Positions 22,676 through 30,821 are shown, counted from the first letter of the stretch. The stretch: DNA of 64,000 nucleotides from Acidobacteriaceae bacterium KBS 146 (GCA_000688615.1 JHVA01000001.1:806001-870000); one strand, 5' to 3'. Program-made: numbers and translations. The notes: generated from the sequence alone by a model not told the origin.

Positions 22676-23446
22676 ATGTCACAAGATCAACAGAGAAAGA
22701 TTGCCATCGTTACCGGAGGGAGCCGCGGCATCGGCCGCAGCACAGTGGAAAGTCTCGCACGTCGCGGTGTGAACGTGATCTTTACCTTCCACAGCCATAG
22801 CGAGAATGCGGATGCCGTTGTCGCTGGAGCCAAGTCGTTTGGCGTACAGGTCTTTGCGTTGCAGCTGGATGCAGGTAAAGTGAGCGAGTTCACGGCGTTC
22901 GAGGAGAGAGTAAAAGCTGCACTCGCCGAACTGGGAGCAGAGCGCTTCGACTACCTGGTAAACAACGCGGGCAACAATCATCGCAACATGCCCCTGGAGA
23001 GTGTCACCGAAGAAGAGATGGATAGCATCTACAGCGTCCATTTCAAAGGCGTGTTGTTTCTGACACAGACGCTGCTGCCGCTCATGAACGATGGCGGTCG
23101 CATTGTGAATGTCTCGACGACTCGCACGCGCCTTTCGAGTCGCGGAGGAGCAGCGTATGCCTCGATGAAGGGAGCCGTGGATGTGCTTTCGCGACATATG
23201 GCGACGGAGCTTGGACCGCGCCGCATCACGGTCAACGTCATTGCGCCGGGGGCGGTTGCAACGGACTTCAGCGGAGGCATCGTGCGTGACAATCCCGAGG
23301 TGAACAAGCTGGTCGCGAATCATACGGCTCTCGGTAGAGTGGCTGGCCCCGACGACATTGGGCCCGCAATCGCTTCGCTGCTGGCTGACGATAACGGCTG
23401 GGTCAATGGGCAGCGCATTGAGGTGAACGGGGGCGTCATGATGTAA
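22676..23446 (+). CDS. short-chain dehydrogenase/reductase (SDR)
   Basis: A 256-residue classical SDR. NAD(P)-binding TGGSRGIG sits near residue 14, the NNAG motif as LVNNAGNN, the catalytic Ser/Thr in VNVSTTRTR, and YxxxK as YASMK. The C-terminus has the usual VNVIAPGAVATD and INGGVMM-like end. AGGAGG lies six bases before the ATG. The basic Arg after the glycine motif suggests NADPH preference. It probably reduces a carbonyl substrate of unknown identity and is likely controlled by the divergent AraC-type regulator. Confidence 0.9.
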   Translation: MSQDQQRKIAIVTGGSRGIGRSTVESLARRGVNVIFTFHSHSENADAVVAGAKSFGVQVFALQLDAGKVSEFTAFEERVKAALAELGAERFDYLVNNAGNNHRNMPLESVTEEEMDSIYSVHFKGVLFLTQTLLPLMNDGGRIVNVSTTRTRLSSRGGAAYASMKGAVDVLSRHMATELGPRRITVNVIAPGAVATDFSGGIVRDNPEVNKLVANHTALGRVAGPDDIGPAIASLLADDNGWVNGQRIEVNGGVMM

Positions 23447-23510
23447 CGTTCCCGCAGCGCTGCGCCTGGCGGAAACATGAAGGGCGGATCAAGAGGATCA
23501 GGAACGTGAA

Positions 23511-23593
23511 GTCGGCATAGCGGAAGTGGCCTGCCGGGTGCCCCTTCATGACGCAGTCTCATCGCGGCACGAGTGGGAACATTTCGAGCGAAG
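23511..23593 (+). repeat. 83-bp dispersed repeat, copy 1
   Basis: The repeat begins GTCGGCATAGCGGAAGTGGC and ends CATTTCGAGCGAAG. Copy 2 at 26827-26910 is identical except for one substitution and one extra C. It contains a hairpin-type GGGTGCCCC...GTGGG core. It sits between the SDR gene and the PadR-ADOP module. Confidence 0.85.
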
Positions 23594-23693
23594 CCGTCTC
23601 GCGGGACATATGATCCGAGAGCGATACGGGTCTTGGTCGACGAGTGCATTTCCCTGTTATCACCATTCGATGATCCGACGACCGAATTGCTTC

Positions 23694-23722
23694 TTGACAA
23701 GTGATAGTCGAATGCCTACCCT
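23694..23722 (+). promoter_or_regulatory. promoter of the padR-permease operon with TCGAATG repeats
   Basis: A perfect -35 TTGACA (23694-23699), a 17-bp spacer and a weak -10 TACCCT (23717-23722). GTCGAATG occurs inside the spacer (23707-23714) and again over the start codon (23735-23742), and the reverse copy CATTCGA lies at 23664-23670. The layout suits autorepression by PadR. Confidence 0.6.
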
Positions 23723-23739
23723 ACCCCATTGAGGGTCGA

Positions 23740-24108
23740 ATGACTTCCATCAAAGAACAGGGAAAGCAGCGAGCGGCGGTTCTTCAGGGAACGCTGGACA
23801 TGTTGATCCTTCGGACACTGCTCTATGGACCAGCCCATGGGCACCAGATCGGAAAGCACATCCAGCAAACGACGAACGACTTCCTGCAGATGCAGCATGG
23901 CTCGCTCTACCCGGCGCTGCACCGCCTGGAAGGACGCGGCTGGGTCGCCTCCAAATGGGAGACAGCTCCCGATCGCAACCGCGAGTTCAAGTACTATCGC
24001 CTGACCGAAAAGGGCAAAAAGCAGCTGCTCGTCGAAGAGTCGCAGTGGAAGCAGATGATGGAAGCAGTCGCCCGCGTGATGTGGCCTGCCTCCTCCAGGG
24101 AGGGCTGA
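23740..24108 (+). CDS. PadR-family transcriptional regulator
   Basis: A 122-residue regulator. The PadR winged helix is clear: LQGTLDMLILRTL, GHQIGKHIQQ, then LQMQHGSLYPALHRLEGRGWVASKW and the wing EFKYYRLTEKGKKQL. The ATG at 23740 is preferred over an upstream start that would overlap the promoter. It lies one base before the permease ATG, so the two are co-transcribed. This pair is the standard acidobacterial PadR plus duplicated orphan permease unit. PadR repressors usually sense phenolics or drugs; the ligand here is unknown. Confidence 0.95.
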   Translation: MTSIKEQGKQRAAVLQGTLDMLILRTLLYGPAHGHQIGKHIQQTTNDFLQMQHGSLYPALHRLEGRGWVASKWETAPDRNREFKYYRLTEKGKKQLLVEESQWKQMMEAVARVMWPASSREG

Positions 24109-24109
24109 G

Positions 24110-26749
24110 ATGCGATGGTGGCAGATCAGAAGACGGAATGCGGATCTCGAGCGCGAGCTTCGCGCTGATCTTGAGCTAGAAGCGGAAGAGCAACGCGAAC
24201 GTGGCGTGCCCGCGGAAGAAGCAGCTTATGCAGCCCGCCGAGCCTTCGGCAACATCTCTCTCATCCGCGAACAGACGCATGAAGCCTGGGGAGTGGCACC
24301 AATCGAGCGCTTCTGGCAAGACATCCTCCACGCTATGCGCGCGGCACGTCGAACGCCTCTGCTCTCCGGCGTCGCTATTCTCGCACTGGCGTTTGGCATT
24401 GGCCTCAATGCAGGCGTCTTCACGCTGCTGAACTCACTCTTTCTCGAGCCGCCGACCCTCAAAGACGCAAACAGTTTCGTGCAGGTCTATCCACGATACA
24501 CGGGTTGGTTCATGCGGGAGGATCAGTACTCCTCGTTCACCACGGAAGACTACGACGCCATGCGTGACCGTTCAAAGGCCCTTGAAGAGATTGCGGCATG
24601 GCAGGTCTCCTCCCCAACGCTCGATGAGGGAAAACCAACCGCAACGGTGCTGGCCACCTGCAACTACTTCCATGTCTTCGGTATCGATCGCCCGCTCATG
24701 GGGCGCTTCTTCGCGTCAGGCGACTGCAGCCGAGGCTCCGCCACACAGGTAGCTGTAATCAGCGAAGCCACCTGGAAGGCCGATCTAGGCGGCGACTCCA
24801 GCATCATCGGAAAGACTATTCGTCTGAACGGGTCGCCCTTCCAGGTCATCGGCATCGTCTCCTCAGACGCAGCAAACTTCCTGCCTGGCGGCATCTTCAT
24901 CCCCTACACGACAGAGCCGATGCTCGAACAGGGCATAGACTCGCTCAACAGCCCGTCCACTCCATGGCTCGCCGTGGCAGGGCGTTTGCGCCCCGGGTTC
25001 TCTCGATCCGATGCACAGTCCGAGCTATCAACTATCATGAACCAGCAGGACCGCGCCTACGTCAAGCGTCAGGTTTCTGCCTTCAATCGCAAGACGGCTC
25101 TCGTCCTCACTAACGGATCGTTCATCGAGAATCCTGCCATTCGCGATCGCGTGGTCGCGATGACGGTATTCATCCTGGGGCCGCTCACGCTCATCCTGTT
25201 GCTGGCATGCTGCAACGTAACGATGCTCTTTCTCTCGCGCACAGTTACGCGGCGTGGTGAGATCGCCGTTCGTCTGGCGCTCGGCGCTGGACGCGGACAG
25301 CTTGCCCGCATGCTGCTGGCCGAGAGCCTGATAACGGCTGCGGTTGGCGGGGCACTCAGCATCGTGCTTGTCTACCGTGTCCCACTGATGATCATGAATG
25401 TCATCAACGCCAGCCGAGCCAGAAGTGTGTTGATGATTCACCCCAACTGGCGAGTGTTCTGCTATCTCGCCGTTCTCATTGTGCTGGCGACCATCATCTC
25501 TTCGCTCATGCCTATTCGTGCCGCGTGGAAACTCGACCTGCTGACTGCGTTGAAGGGGCGAGAGGCTGCTGCCACTATGCGTTCCCGAACCATCAGCGGA
25601 CTGATCATCGTGCAGATCGCCCTTGGCTTCGTGCTCGTGTGCGCGGCCGTGATGTTTGGCCGCCTGCCCAGCCTGATCACCGGCATGAACCCAGGCTTCG
25701 ATATGCGGCACACGATAGGCGTGCCCGTCAGAGTTGACACCTCGGCCGCGAGCCGCGCCAACGCACTCACTTTCAACCGCACCCTAGAATCGCGCATCCT
25801 CGCGATCCCCGGCGTCCAATCGCTTGCCTACGCCAGCCTTGGGCCCTTTCGCCGGGTTCCCCCAACCGAGATTCGCCTGCCTGACCAGAGCGCGGGACAG
25901 GGCAAACCTATCTCGGTTAATAACGTCTCGAGCGGCTTCTTTTCAACCTTCGACATTCCGCTGATCAAAGGCCGCGCCTTTAACTCCGCCGATTCCACCT
26001 CACCCAACGCGGACTTCGTCGCAATTGTCTCCCAGGCATTCGCAAGAGAGTTCTGGCAGACAGAGGATCCCCTCGGCAAGTCGATCATCACGCCTGATAA
26101 CCGCCGCCTCACTATCGTTGGCCTTGCGGCGGACACACAGTCTGAAAGCTTCGGCGTCACCGATGGTCCGCGCCTCTATACACTCCGCGATCCCTCCACA
26201 CTGGACGGCGGGCTTTTCGTACGTTTCTCCGGCGATCCAAAACCCGTTGAGAACGCGATCAGAGACACCGTGAAGTCTCTCGACCGCAGACAACTTATCG
26301 CCCCGGAGACCATGTGGGAGTCCCTCGAAGCCGATGCCGAGCAGATGCGTTCGCTGGCCGGGATCATCCTCATCATGGCATCCATCGGATTGCTGATGGC
26401 CGTCGTCGGCGTCTACGGAGTTCTTTCCTTCGCCGTCAATCAACGCACCCGCGAGTTCGGAATCAAGATGGTGCTCGGCGCAGATCGCGGCACCATCTTC
26501 CGTTCCGTCACCCGTCAAGCCCTTCGCAACACCCTCTTCGGACTTCTCTGTGGAGCTGCACTCGCAGAACCCGCGATGTTGGCACTGGCGCGATTCCAGT
26601 CCGGGTCTCCGCTTCCTCTGCGCGGACTCAACATGGTCGTCTTCGTAGTCTCCGCACTCTTACTGGCAGCAGTGTCGCTGGCCGCCGCGTGGCTCCCAGC
26701 GTTACGTGCCACGCGCGCCGACCCAATGCAGGCGCTGCGGGCCGAATGA
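24110..26749 (+). CDS. ABC-type permease of the acidobacterial duplicated orphan permease (ADOP) type
   Basis: An 879-residue MacB/FtsX-like permease. A cytoplasmic N-terminal prefix helix region (about 1-80) precedes a first transmembrane helix (LLSGVAILALAFGIGLNAGVF), then a MacB periplasmic core domain (about 100-330). Three FtsX helices follow (about 340-490), then a second helix, core and FtsX unit (about 500-879), so the protein is internally duplicated. No ATPase gene is adjacent, which is usual for this orphan family. The FtsX signature RRGEIAVRLALGAGRGQ occurs in the first half and TREFGIKMVLGADRG in the second. The substrate is unknown; export or membrane stress signalling are possible. 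Confidence 0.93.
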   Translation: MRWWQIRRRNADLERELRADLELEAEEQRERGVPAEEAAYAARRAFGNISLIREQTHEAWGVAPIERFWQDILHAMRAARRTPLLSGVAILALAFGIGLNAGVFTLLNSLFLEPPTLKDANSFVQVYPRYTGWFMREDQYSSFTTEDYDAMRDRSKALEEIAAWQVSSPTLDEGKPTATVLATCNYFHVFGIDRPLMGRFFASGDCSRGSATQVAVISEATWKADLGGDSSIIGKTIRLNGSPFQVIGIVSSDAANFLPGGIFIPYTTEPMLEQGIDSLNSPSTPWLAVAGRLRPGFSRSDAQSELSTIMNQQDRAYVKRQVSAFNRKTALVLTNGSFIENPAIRDRVVAMTVFILGPLTLILLLACCNVTMLFLSRTVTRRGEIAVRLALGAGRGQLARMLLAESLITAAVGGALSIVLVYRVPLMIMNVINASRARSVLMIHPNWRVFCYLAVLIVLATIISSLMPIRAAWKLDLLTALKGREAAATMRSRTISGLIIVQIALGFVLVCAAVMFGRLPSLITGMNPGFDMRHTIGVPVRVDTSAASRANALTFNRTLESRILAIPGVQSLAYASLGPFRRVPPTEIRLPDQSAGQGKPISVNNVSSGFFSTFDIPLIKGRAFNSADSTSPNADFVAIVSQAFAREFWQTEDPLGKSIITPDNRRLTIVGLAADTQSESFGVTDGPRLYTLRDPSTLDGGLFVRFSGDPKPVENAIRDTVKSLDRRQLIAPETMWESLEADAEQMRSLAGIILIMASIGLLMAVVGVYGVLSFAVNQRTREFGIKMVLGADRGTIFRSVTRQALRNTLFGLLCGAALAEPAMLALARFQSGSPLPLRGLNMVVFVVSALLLAAVSLAAAWLPALRATRADPMQALRAE

Positions 26750-26826
26750 TGGGCGAATCCATCCCTTCTCTTGCCAATTGTTGACAAATCGCCAATGCGC
26801 TCACCGAACCACATTGGTATCGATAT

Positions 26827-26910
26827 GTCGGCATAGCGGAAGTGACCTGCCGGGTGCCCCCTTCATGACGCAGTCTCATCGCGGCACGAGTGGGAACATT
26901 TCGAGCGAAG
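26827..26910 (+). repeat. 84-bp dispersed repeat, copy 2
   Basis: Second copy of the element at 23511-23593, in the same orientation, 78 bp after the permease stop codon. One G-to-A change and one extra C separate the copies. Confidence 0.85.
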
Positions 26911-26948
26911 CTCGAAACCCTCTCCACGAACTTTCTCTCAAGAATTGC

Positions 26949-27716
26949 TCACACCCATCCTCCATCGATCACGTAGCTCTGGTTCGTAATCGCTGAGCTG
27001 TCGTCCGAAGCCAGAAACAGCACCAGCCGCGCTACTTCCTCCGGCTCAATGAGCCTCTTAAGCGCCTGCCGCTTCAAAATCTCCGCCTTATACTCCTCCG
27101 TCAACCAAAGACGTTTCTGACGCTCCGTCACAATCGCTCCGGGCATCACGCAGTTCACGCGGATATTGTCTCCGCCCAGCTCATGGGCCAGCGTCCGCGT
27201 CATCCCCACAATCGCAGCCTTCGCCGTCACATATACCGGTACATTGGTCGACGGAATCACCCAACTGATCGAGCTCATGTTGATGACTGCGCCCCGCCCC
27301 GCCCTGCGCATCGCCGGAACCACCGCCTGGGTCATGAAGAACTGGTGCTTCAGGTTGACGGCCATCGTGTCATCCCAGCTTTGCGGGCTCACCTGCTCCA
27401 CGGTGTGTCGAGCGTCGTTTCCCGCGTTATTTACCAGCACATCCACCGTACCGAAGCGGGCGACAATCTCCGCAACTACACCTTGCAAACTCTCGATATT
27501 GGCCAGATCGCATCGATAGTAGACCGGGGTTTTGCCGCCTGCCCCTTCGATCCTCTCGATCAGCTTCCCTGCGGCTCCATCCTGAATATCCAGAAACGCG
27601 ACCTGCGCTTGCTGGCCCGCAAAGGCTCCGACCGTCGCCTCGCCAATTCCGGTCGCTCCCCCGGTAACCACCACAACCCGGTTCTCCAGGCTGGGATATA
27701 TCGCCATCCCGTTCAT
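26949..27716 (-). CDS. short-chain dehydrogenase/reductase (SDR)
   Basis: A 255-residue classical SDR. It has TGGATGIG near residue 18, DVLVNNAGND, catalytic Ser in INMSSISW and YVTAK as the YxxxK pair. The acidic residue after strand 2 (FLDIQD) points to NAD preference. The C-terminus has NQSYVIDGGWV. CAGGAG lies before the ATG at 27716. It may act on a sugar or another small alcohol; the substrate cannot be set from sequence. It is a different SDR branch from the one at 22676 and from that at 30090. Confidence 0.9.
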   Translation of the reverse strand: MNGMAIYPSLENRVVVVTGGATGIGEATVGAFAGQQAQVAFLDIQDGAAGKLIERIEGAGGKTPVYYRCDLANIESLQGVVAEIVARFGTVDVLVNNAGNDARHTVEQVSPQSWDDTMAVNLKHQFFMTQAVVPAMRRAGRGAVINMSSISWVIPSTNVPVYVTAKAAIVGMTRTLAHELGGDNIRVNCVMPGAIVTERQKRLWLTEEYKAEILKRQALKRLIEPEEVARLVLFLASDDSSAITNQSYVIDGGWV

Positions 27717-28017
27717 TTTGGTCTCCTGATCTCATGCAAACTGTCCGCGGCTCCGGTCATCCGGAAGCGTCTCAAACCTCTGAGGCTCTTTCCATATCTA
27801 CTAGCTGTCAAGTACTCCTGTCGCCTATCCCAGAGCAACCAACAACTTTCGTCTGCCGAATTGATGCCCCAGATTCTCTATACTGAAGATAAGCCACTCA
27901 GGATAGAGGCTCCGGTCGCCCGCCAATGCACGCATGCAAACCTTTATGCATTCGAGGTCCAGACCTAAGACATTTATTTCGAAGACTTTGCGCAAAAGAG
28001 TACGGGGGAGGGCAGGG
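27717..28017. other. divergent gap between SDR and pdxT
   Basis: 301 bp that must hold the promoters of both genes. I recognise no operator, riboswitch or RNA gene; the GGGGGAGGG ribosome site of pdxT closes it. Confidence 0.6.
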
Positions 28018-28638
28018 ATGACGAAGGGGAGTAACGCGGCGAGTGAGACCGCGCAGAATCTGACCATCGGTGTGCTCGCCCTGCAGGGAGCCTACGACGC
28101 ACACGCCCAGACCCTGCGCAAACTGGGTGCCACCCCAAAGCTCGTCAGATTGCCCTCTGACCTCCAGGGCCTCGACGGCCTCATCATGCCCGGCGGCGAG
28201 TCCACGACGATGCTCAAGTTTTTGGAGCAACGCGGCTTCTTCGACGTCCTCAAAGATTTCACCCACACCACCCCCACCTTTGGAACCTGCGCCGGCGTCA
28301 TCCTCCTCGCCAACGATGTGACCAATCCCGCTCAAAAATCGCTCGGCGCTCTGGACGTCACCGTGGAGCGGAACTCATACGGACGCCAGATCGACTCCAC
28401 CATCGTCGAGACCGAATCCAGCCTGCCCGGCGGCCCGCTGGAGATGGTCTTCATCCGGGCTCCTCGCATCACCCGTACCGGCGCCGGTGTCGAAACCCTC
28501 GCCACTCGTGGGCAGGACCCCGTCCTTGTCCGCGAAGGCCACCTGCTCGCTGCCACCTTTCATCCTGAGCTCGGTCACGACACTCGGATCCATCAGCTCT
28601 TCCTCGACATGGCGGCACGACACAAAAGCAGGAGCTAG
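28018..28638 (+). CDS. pdxT: pyridoxal 5'-phosphate synthase glutaminase subunit PdxT
   Basis: A 206-residue class I-type glutamine amidotransferase that feeds ammonia to PdxS. The start ATG at 28018 follows GGGGGAGGG. Motifs: LALQGAYDAH, MPGGESTTM, nucleophile Cys in PTFGTCAGVILLA, and the His-Glu pair in ATFHPELG. The family is usually about 190-200 residues; the extra length is at the N-terminus. It lies 10.6 kb from pdxS, with no sign of co-transcription. The stop overlaps by 4 bp the stop of the convergent membrane-protein gene at 28635. Confidence 0.95.
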   Translation: MTKGSNAASETAQNLTIGVLALQGAYDAHAQTLRKLGATPKLVRLPSDLQGLDGLIMPGGESTTMLKFLEQRGFFDVLKDFTHTTPTFGTCAGVILLANDVTNPAQKSLGALDVTVERNSYGRQIDSTIVETESSLPGGPLEMVFIRAPRITRTGAGVETLATRGQDPVLVREGHLLAATFHPELGHDTRIHQLFLDMAARHKSRS

Positions 28639-29003
28639 GACGAACTTCGCAGCCGAATCGTCAGCCAGATTGCAAGTGCCATCAGCTGCGCACACAGCGT
28701 CCATTCCACTGCCGCATCCACCACCGAATTGCTCAAGCCCTTCATAGAAATCAGCGCGAGCGATAGCAACAGCACCCCGACACCAACCCAGATGGCATTT
28801 CGGCCGTAGTGGGTCTGGCGGATCGATGGAACGCGCTTCGACGGAACCTTCGCCGCCACACGCGCAGCGAAATCGCGGGGAGTGATCGCAGACAGATCAG
28901 GCAGATGCTCCAGTGCCGCAATCATTCGCGCATCCAGAGCCTGCTCTTCCGTCTCGCACTCAAGCGCTGCCAGTTCCGTTGGGGTCAACTCTTCACCGGG
29001 CAT
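28635..29003 (-). CDS. small membrane protein following the ECF sigma gene, candidate anti-sigma partner
   Basis: A 122-residue protein. The soluble N-terminus (1-65) is acidic and helical (LTPTELAALECETEEQALDARM). Two transmembrane segments follow at about 71-88 (AIWVGVGVLLLSLALISM) and 98-117. Its start lies 19 bp inside the 3' end of the sigma gene, so the two are translationally coupled. The position and topology (cytoplasmic N-terminal helices, then membrane) suit an anti-sigma factor, but the zinc anti-sigma motif HxxxCxxC is absent. The role is inferred from context only. Confidence 0.7.
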   Translation of the reverse strand: MPGEELTPTELAALECETEEQALDARMIAALEHLPDLSAITPRDFAARVAAKVPSKRVPSIRQTHYGRNAIWVGVGVLLLSLALISMKGLSNSVVDAAVEWTLCAQLMALAIWLTIRLRSSS

Positions 29004-29545
29004 GTCATCCTCCCTGCTCTGGGCTGTACTTGTTGCAACCTCTCACGAAGTTTTTTTCTTCCACGATGGAGATGTGTTCGGATGGTTCCGATCGGCATGT
29101 TGAGCGCCGCCGCAATTTGCTCGTAGCTCCGTTCCTCCTGATGGTAGAGCACAAGCACTGTACGCTCCACGCTGCTCAATTCTTGCAGCTGCTCTTCCAC
29201 TCGGAGGCGAAACTCCTGCTCCTCCATCTGCTGCTGCGCATTGCGCTCCGGATGCTCCAACCGATCTTCCCACGCGCTGGTCTCGTCGGAGATCGAGATC
29301 AACGGACGATCCTTGCGCTTGCGACGTTTCCACTCATTCTGGGCAACATTGACCGCAATTCGATAGAGGTAGGTCGTGACCAGAGAATCTCCGCGAAAGT
29401 GGGGCAGCGCCCGATACAACCGCAGAAAAACCTCCTGCGCCAGATCGTCAAGGTGCTCTCGGCTCCCCGTCAAACGATACAAGGTGCGAAACACCATTGC
29501 CTGATGCTCGCGTACTACCCCCTCGAAGCTGAGATCGGGATTCAC
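28985..29545 (-). CDS. ECF-type RNA polymerase sigma factor
   Basis: A 186-residue sigma70-family protein of the extracytoplasmic-function group. Region 2 covers about residues 12-80 (YRLTGSREHLDDLAQEVFLRLYRALPHF and YRIAVNVAQNEWKRRKRK), region 4 about 115-170 (LSSVERTVLVLYHQEERSYEQIAAALNMPIGTIRTHLHRGRKKL). The start chosen is GTG at 29545. Frames further upstream would run through an ECF-type promoter facing this gene, and the expected transcription start falls within a few bases of the GTG, so the mRNA looks leaderless. It overlaps the following membrane-protein gene. It should recognise the two promoters at 29553-29622 and so control itself and the divergent gene. Confidence 0.9.
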   Translation of the reverse strand: MNPDLSFEGVVREHQAMVFRTLYRLTGSREHLDDLAQEVFLRLYRALPHFRGDSLVTTYLYRIAVNVAQNEWKRRKRKDRPLISISDETSAWEDRLEHPERNAQQQMEEQEFRLRVEEQLQELSSVERTVLVLYHQEERSYEQIAAALNMPIGTIRTHLHRGRKKLRERLQQVQPRAGRMTCPVKS

Positions 29546-29552
29546 AAAAACG

Positions 29553-29582
29553 GTTAGACCTCGGTCCGTCTCGAAAGTTTCA
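29553..29582 (-). promoter_or_regulatory. ECF-type promoter facing the sigma gene
   Basis: On the minus strand: -35 TGAAACTT (29582-29575), 15-base spacer, -10 GTCTAAC (29559-29553). It is identical in both elements and in spacing to the promoter facing the other way at 29593-29622. The predicted transcription start is within 0-3 bases of the GTG at 29545. Confidence 0.8.
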
Positions 29583-29592
29583 GCATGAAGAA

Positions 29593-29622
29593 TGAAACTT
29601 AATGACAACGCTCTTGTCTAAC
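29593..29622 (+). promoter_or_regulatory. ECF-type promoter facing the divergent membrane-protein gene
   Basis: -35 TGAAACTT (29593-29600), 15-base spacer, -10 GTCTAAC (29616-29622). The two -35 boxes of the divergent pair are 10 bp apart and form a perfect inverted repeat. The expected leader to the ATG at 29647 is about 18 bases and carries AGAGAGGT. Confidence 0.8.
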
Positions 29623-29646
29623 GTTCCCAGAAAGAGAGGTTGTCTC

Positions 29647-30093
29647 ATGGAAGTCCTTCACAGCCCATTCGTCATTCCGCTTGGAGCCTTTGCCGTCGCC
29701 ATCGTGGCGATCGTCTGCGGCATCTGGTCCGATATCCACAACAAGAGAATACGCGCCGACCAACGCATGGCCATGCTCGCTCGCGGGATGTCCAGTGAAG
29801 AGATTGAAAAGGTTCTGGGTAAGGCGAATGAAGTGGAACGGCCGCCGAAAGACCCACTGCGCAGTCTCAGCAATGCAAGGCGCACCGGCATCATACTCGT
29901 CTCCTCCGGTATCGGATTGATGCTCTTCTTTATTGCCCTGTGTGTCATTGTGCGGGAACGCGACGTACTGGCAGGAGCCGCGGTCGGATTCATTCCCCTG
30001 GCGATCGGGATTGGTTTCTTTGTTGACTACAACCTGCAGAAGCGCGAGCTGTCGCGCTTCGGCATGGAGTTGGAAGCCGACCAGCCGCGTTAG
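29647..30093 (+). CDS. small inner-membrane protein (DUF6249-like)
   Basis: A 148-residue protein. The start ATG at 29647 has AGAGAGGT eight bases upstream; a start at 29602 would lie inside the ECF promoter. There is one transmembrane helix at about 9-26, a cytoplasmic charged loop (DIHNKRIRADQRMAMLARGMSSEEIEKVLG), then two helices (about 79-98 and 103-123) and a short charged tail. It resembles DUF6249 proteins, often found with ECF sigma factors. The ECF-type promoter makes it a likely member of the sigma factor's regulon. Its end overlaps by 4 bp the convergent SDR gene. Confidence 0.8.
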   Translation: MEVLHSPFVIPLGAFAVAIVAIVCGIWSDIHNKRIRADQRMAMLARGMSSEEIEKVLGKANEVERPPKDPLRSLSNARRTGIILVSSGIGLMLFFIALCVIVRERDVLAGAAVGFIPLAIGIGFFVDYNLQKRELSRFGMELEADQPR

Positions 30094-30818
30094 CTCAATC
30101 CCAATCCACCATCCACGGTCAACAGCTGTCCGGTGATGAACGTCGGTGCCGTCGCAAAAAAAAGCACGCCGGCGGCTACGTCCTCTGCGGTTCCGTTTCG
30201 CTGCATCGGTGTCTTGCGAGCGAAGTGTTCGTAGGCTTCTTCGATTTCTCCCTGAACAATCATTCCCGGGGCCACACAGTTGACGCTGACTTCGGGAGCC
30301 CACGCCTTCGCCATCGTCTCAGACAGCATGTGCAGCGCCGCCTTCGACGTGCAGTAATGTCCGTGAGTCGGCCACGGATGCAGGCCGCCCAAAGAGCCGA
30401 TGTTCACAATCCTTCCCTGCGAGGCACGAAGATGTGGGAGCGCCGCCCTGGCAACCAGGAACGGAGCCCTTGTATTAGTTGCAAATATTCGGTCCCAGTG
30501 CTCTACAGAGATGTCTTCAAGTGCGATCGACTCGAACATCCCAGCGTTGTTGACCAGAATGTCCAAACCGCCTAGACCTTCGACAACCTTCGCGACTGTG
30601 GCCTCGATCGCCTGAGGGTCCTCAAGATCGCAGCGAAGGGCAAAGGCTTTGCCTCCCCGAGCAGCCAAATCCCGCACAGTCTGTTCCGCCTCGGGCGCTG
30701 AGTTTCGGTAGGTAATGGCGACATTCGCGCCTTGTTCGGCAAGAGCAAGGGCGATGGCGCGACCGATCCGTTTTGCCGCGCCGGTGACCAGAGCGCTCTT
30801 CCCTGAAAGTGGCTTCAT
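30090..30818 (-). CDS. SDR oxidoreductase, pteridine-reductase-like
   Basis: A 242-residue SDR. The cofactor motif TGAAKRIGRAIA, with its Arg, and the following YRNSA suggest NADPH and resemble pteridine reductases and FolM. Catalytic Ser is in VNIGSLGG and YxxxK is YCTSK. The C-terminus is GQLLTVDGGLGLS. It lies 3 bp after the end of the gene at 30822, same strand, so the two form an operon. A reductase of a pterin or a ketoacyl group is possible. Confidence 0.85.
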   Translation of the reverse strand: MKPLSGKSALVTGAAKRIGRAIALALAEQGANVAITYRNSAPEAEQTVRDLAARGGKAFALRCDLEDPQAIEATVAKVVEGLGGLDILVNNAGMFESIALEDISVEHWDRIFATNTRAPFLVARAALPHLRASQGRIVNIGSLGGLHPWPTHGHYCTSKAALHMLSETMAKAWAPEVSVNCVAPGMIVQGEIEEAYEHFARKTPMQRNGTAEDVAAGVLFFATAPTFITGQLLTVDGGLGLS

Positions 30819-30821
30819 GCG

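Noticed and set aside
23320..23700. Minus-strand frame sharing residues with another at 26628-26927
   Set aside because: The shared peptide is only the translation of the 83/84-bp DNA repeat; neither frame has other support.
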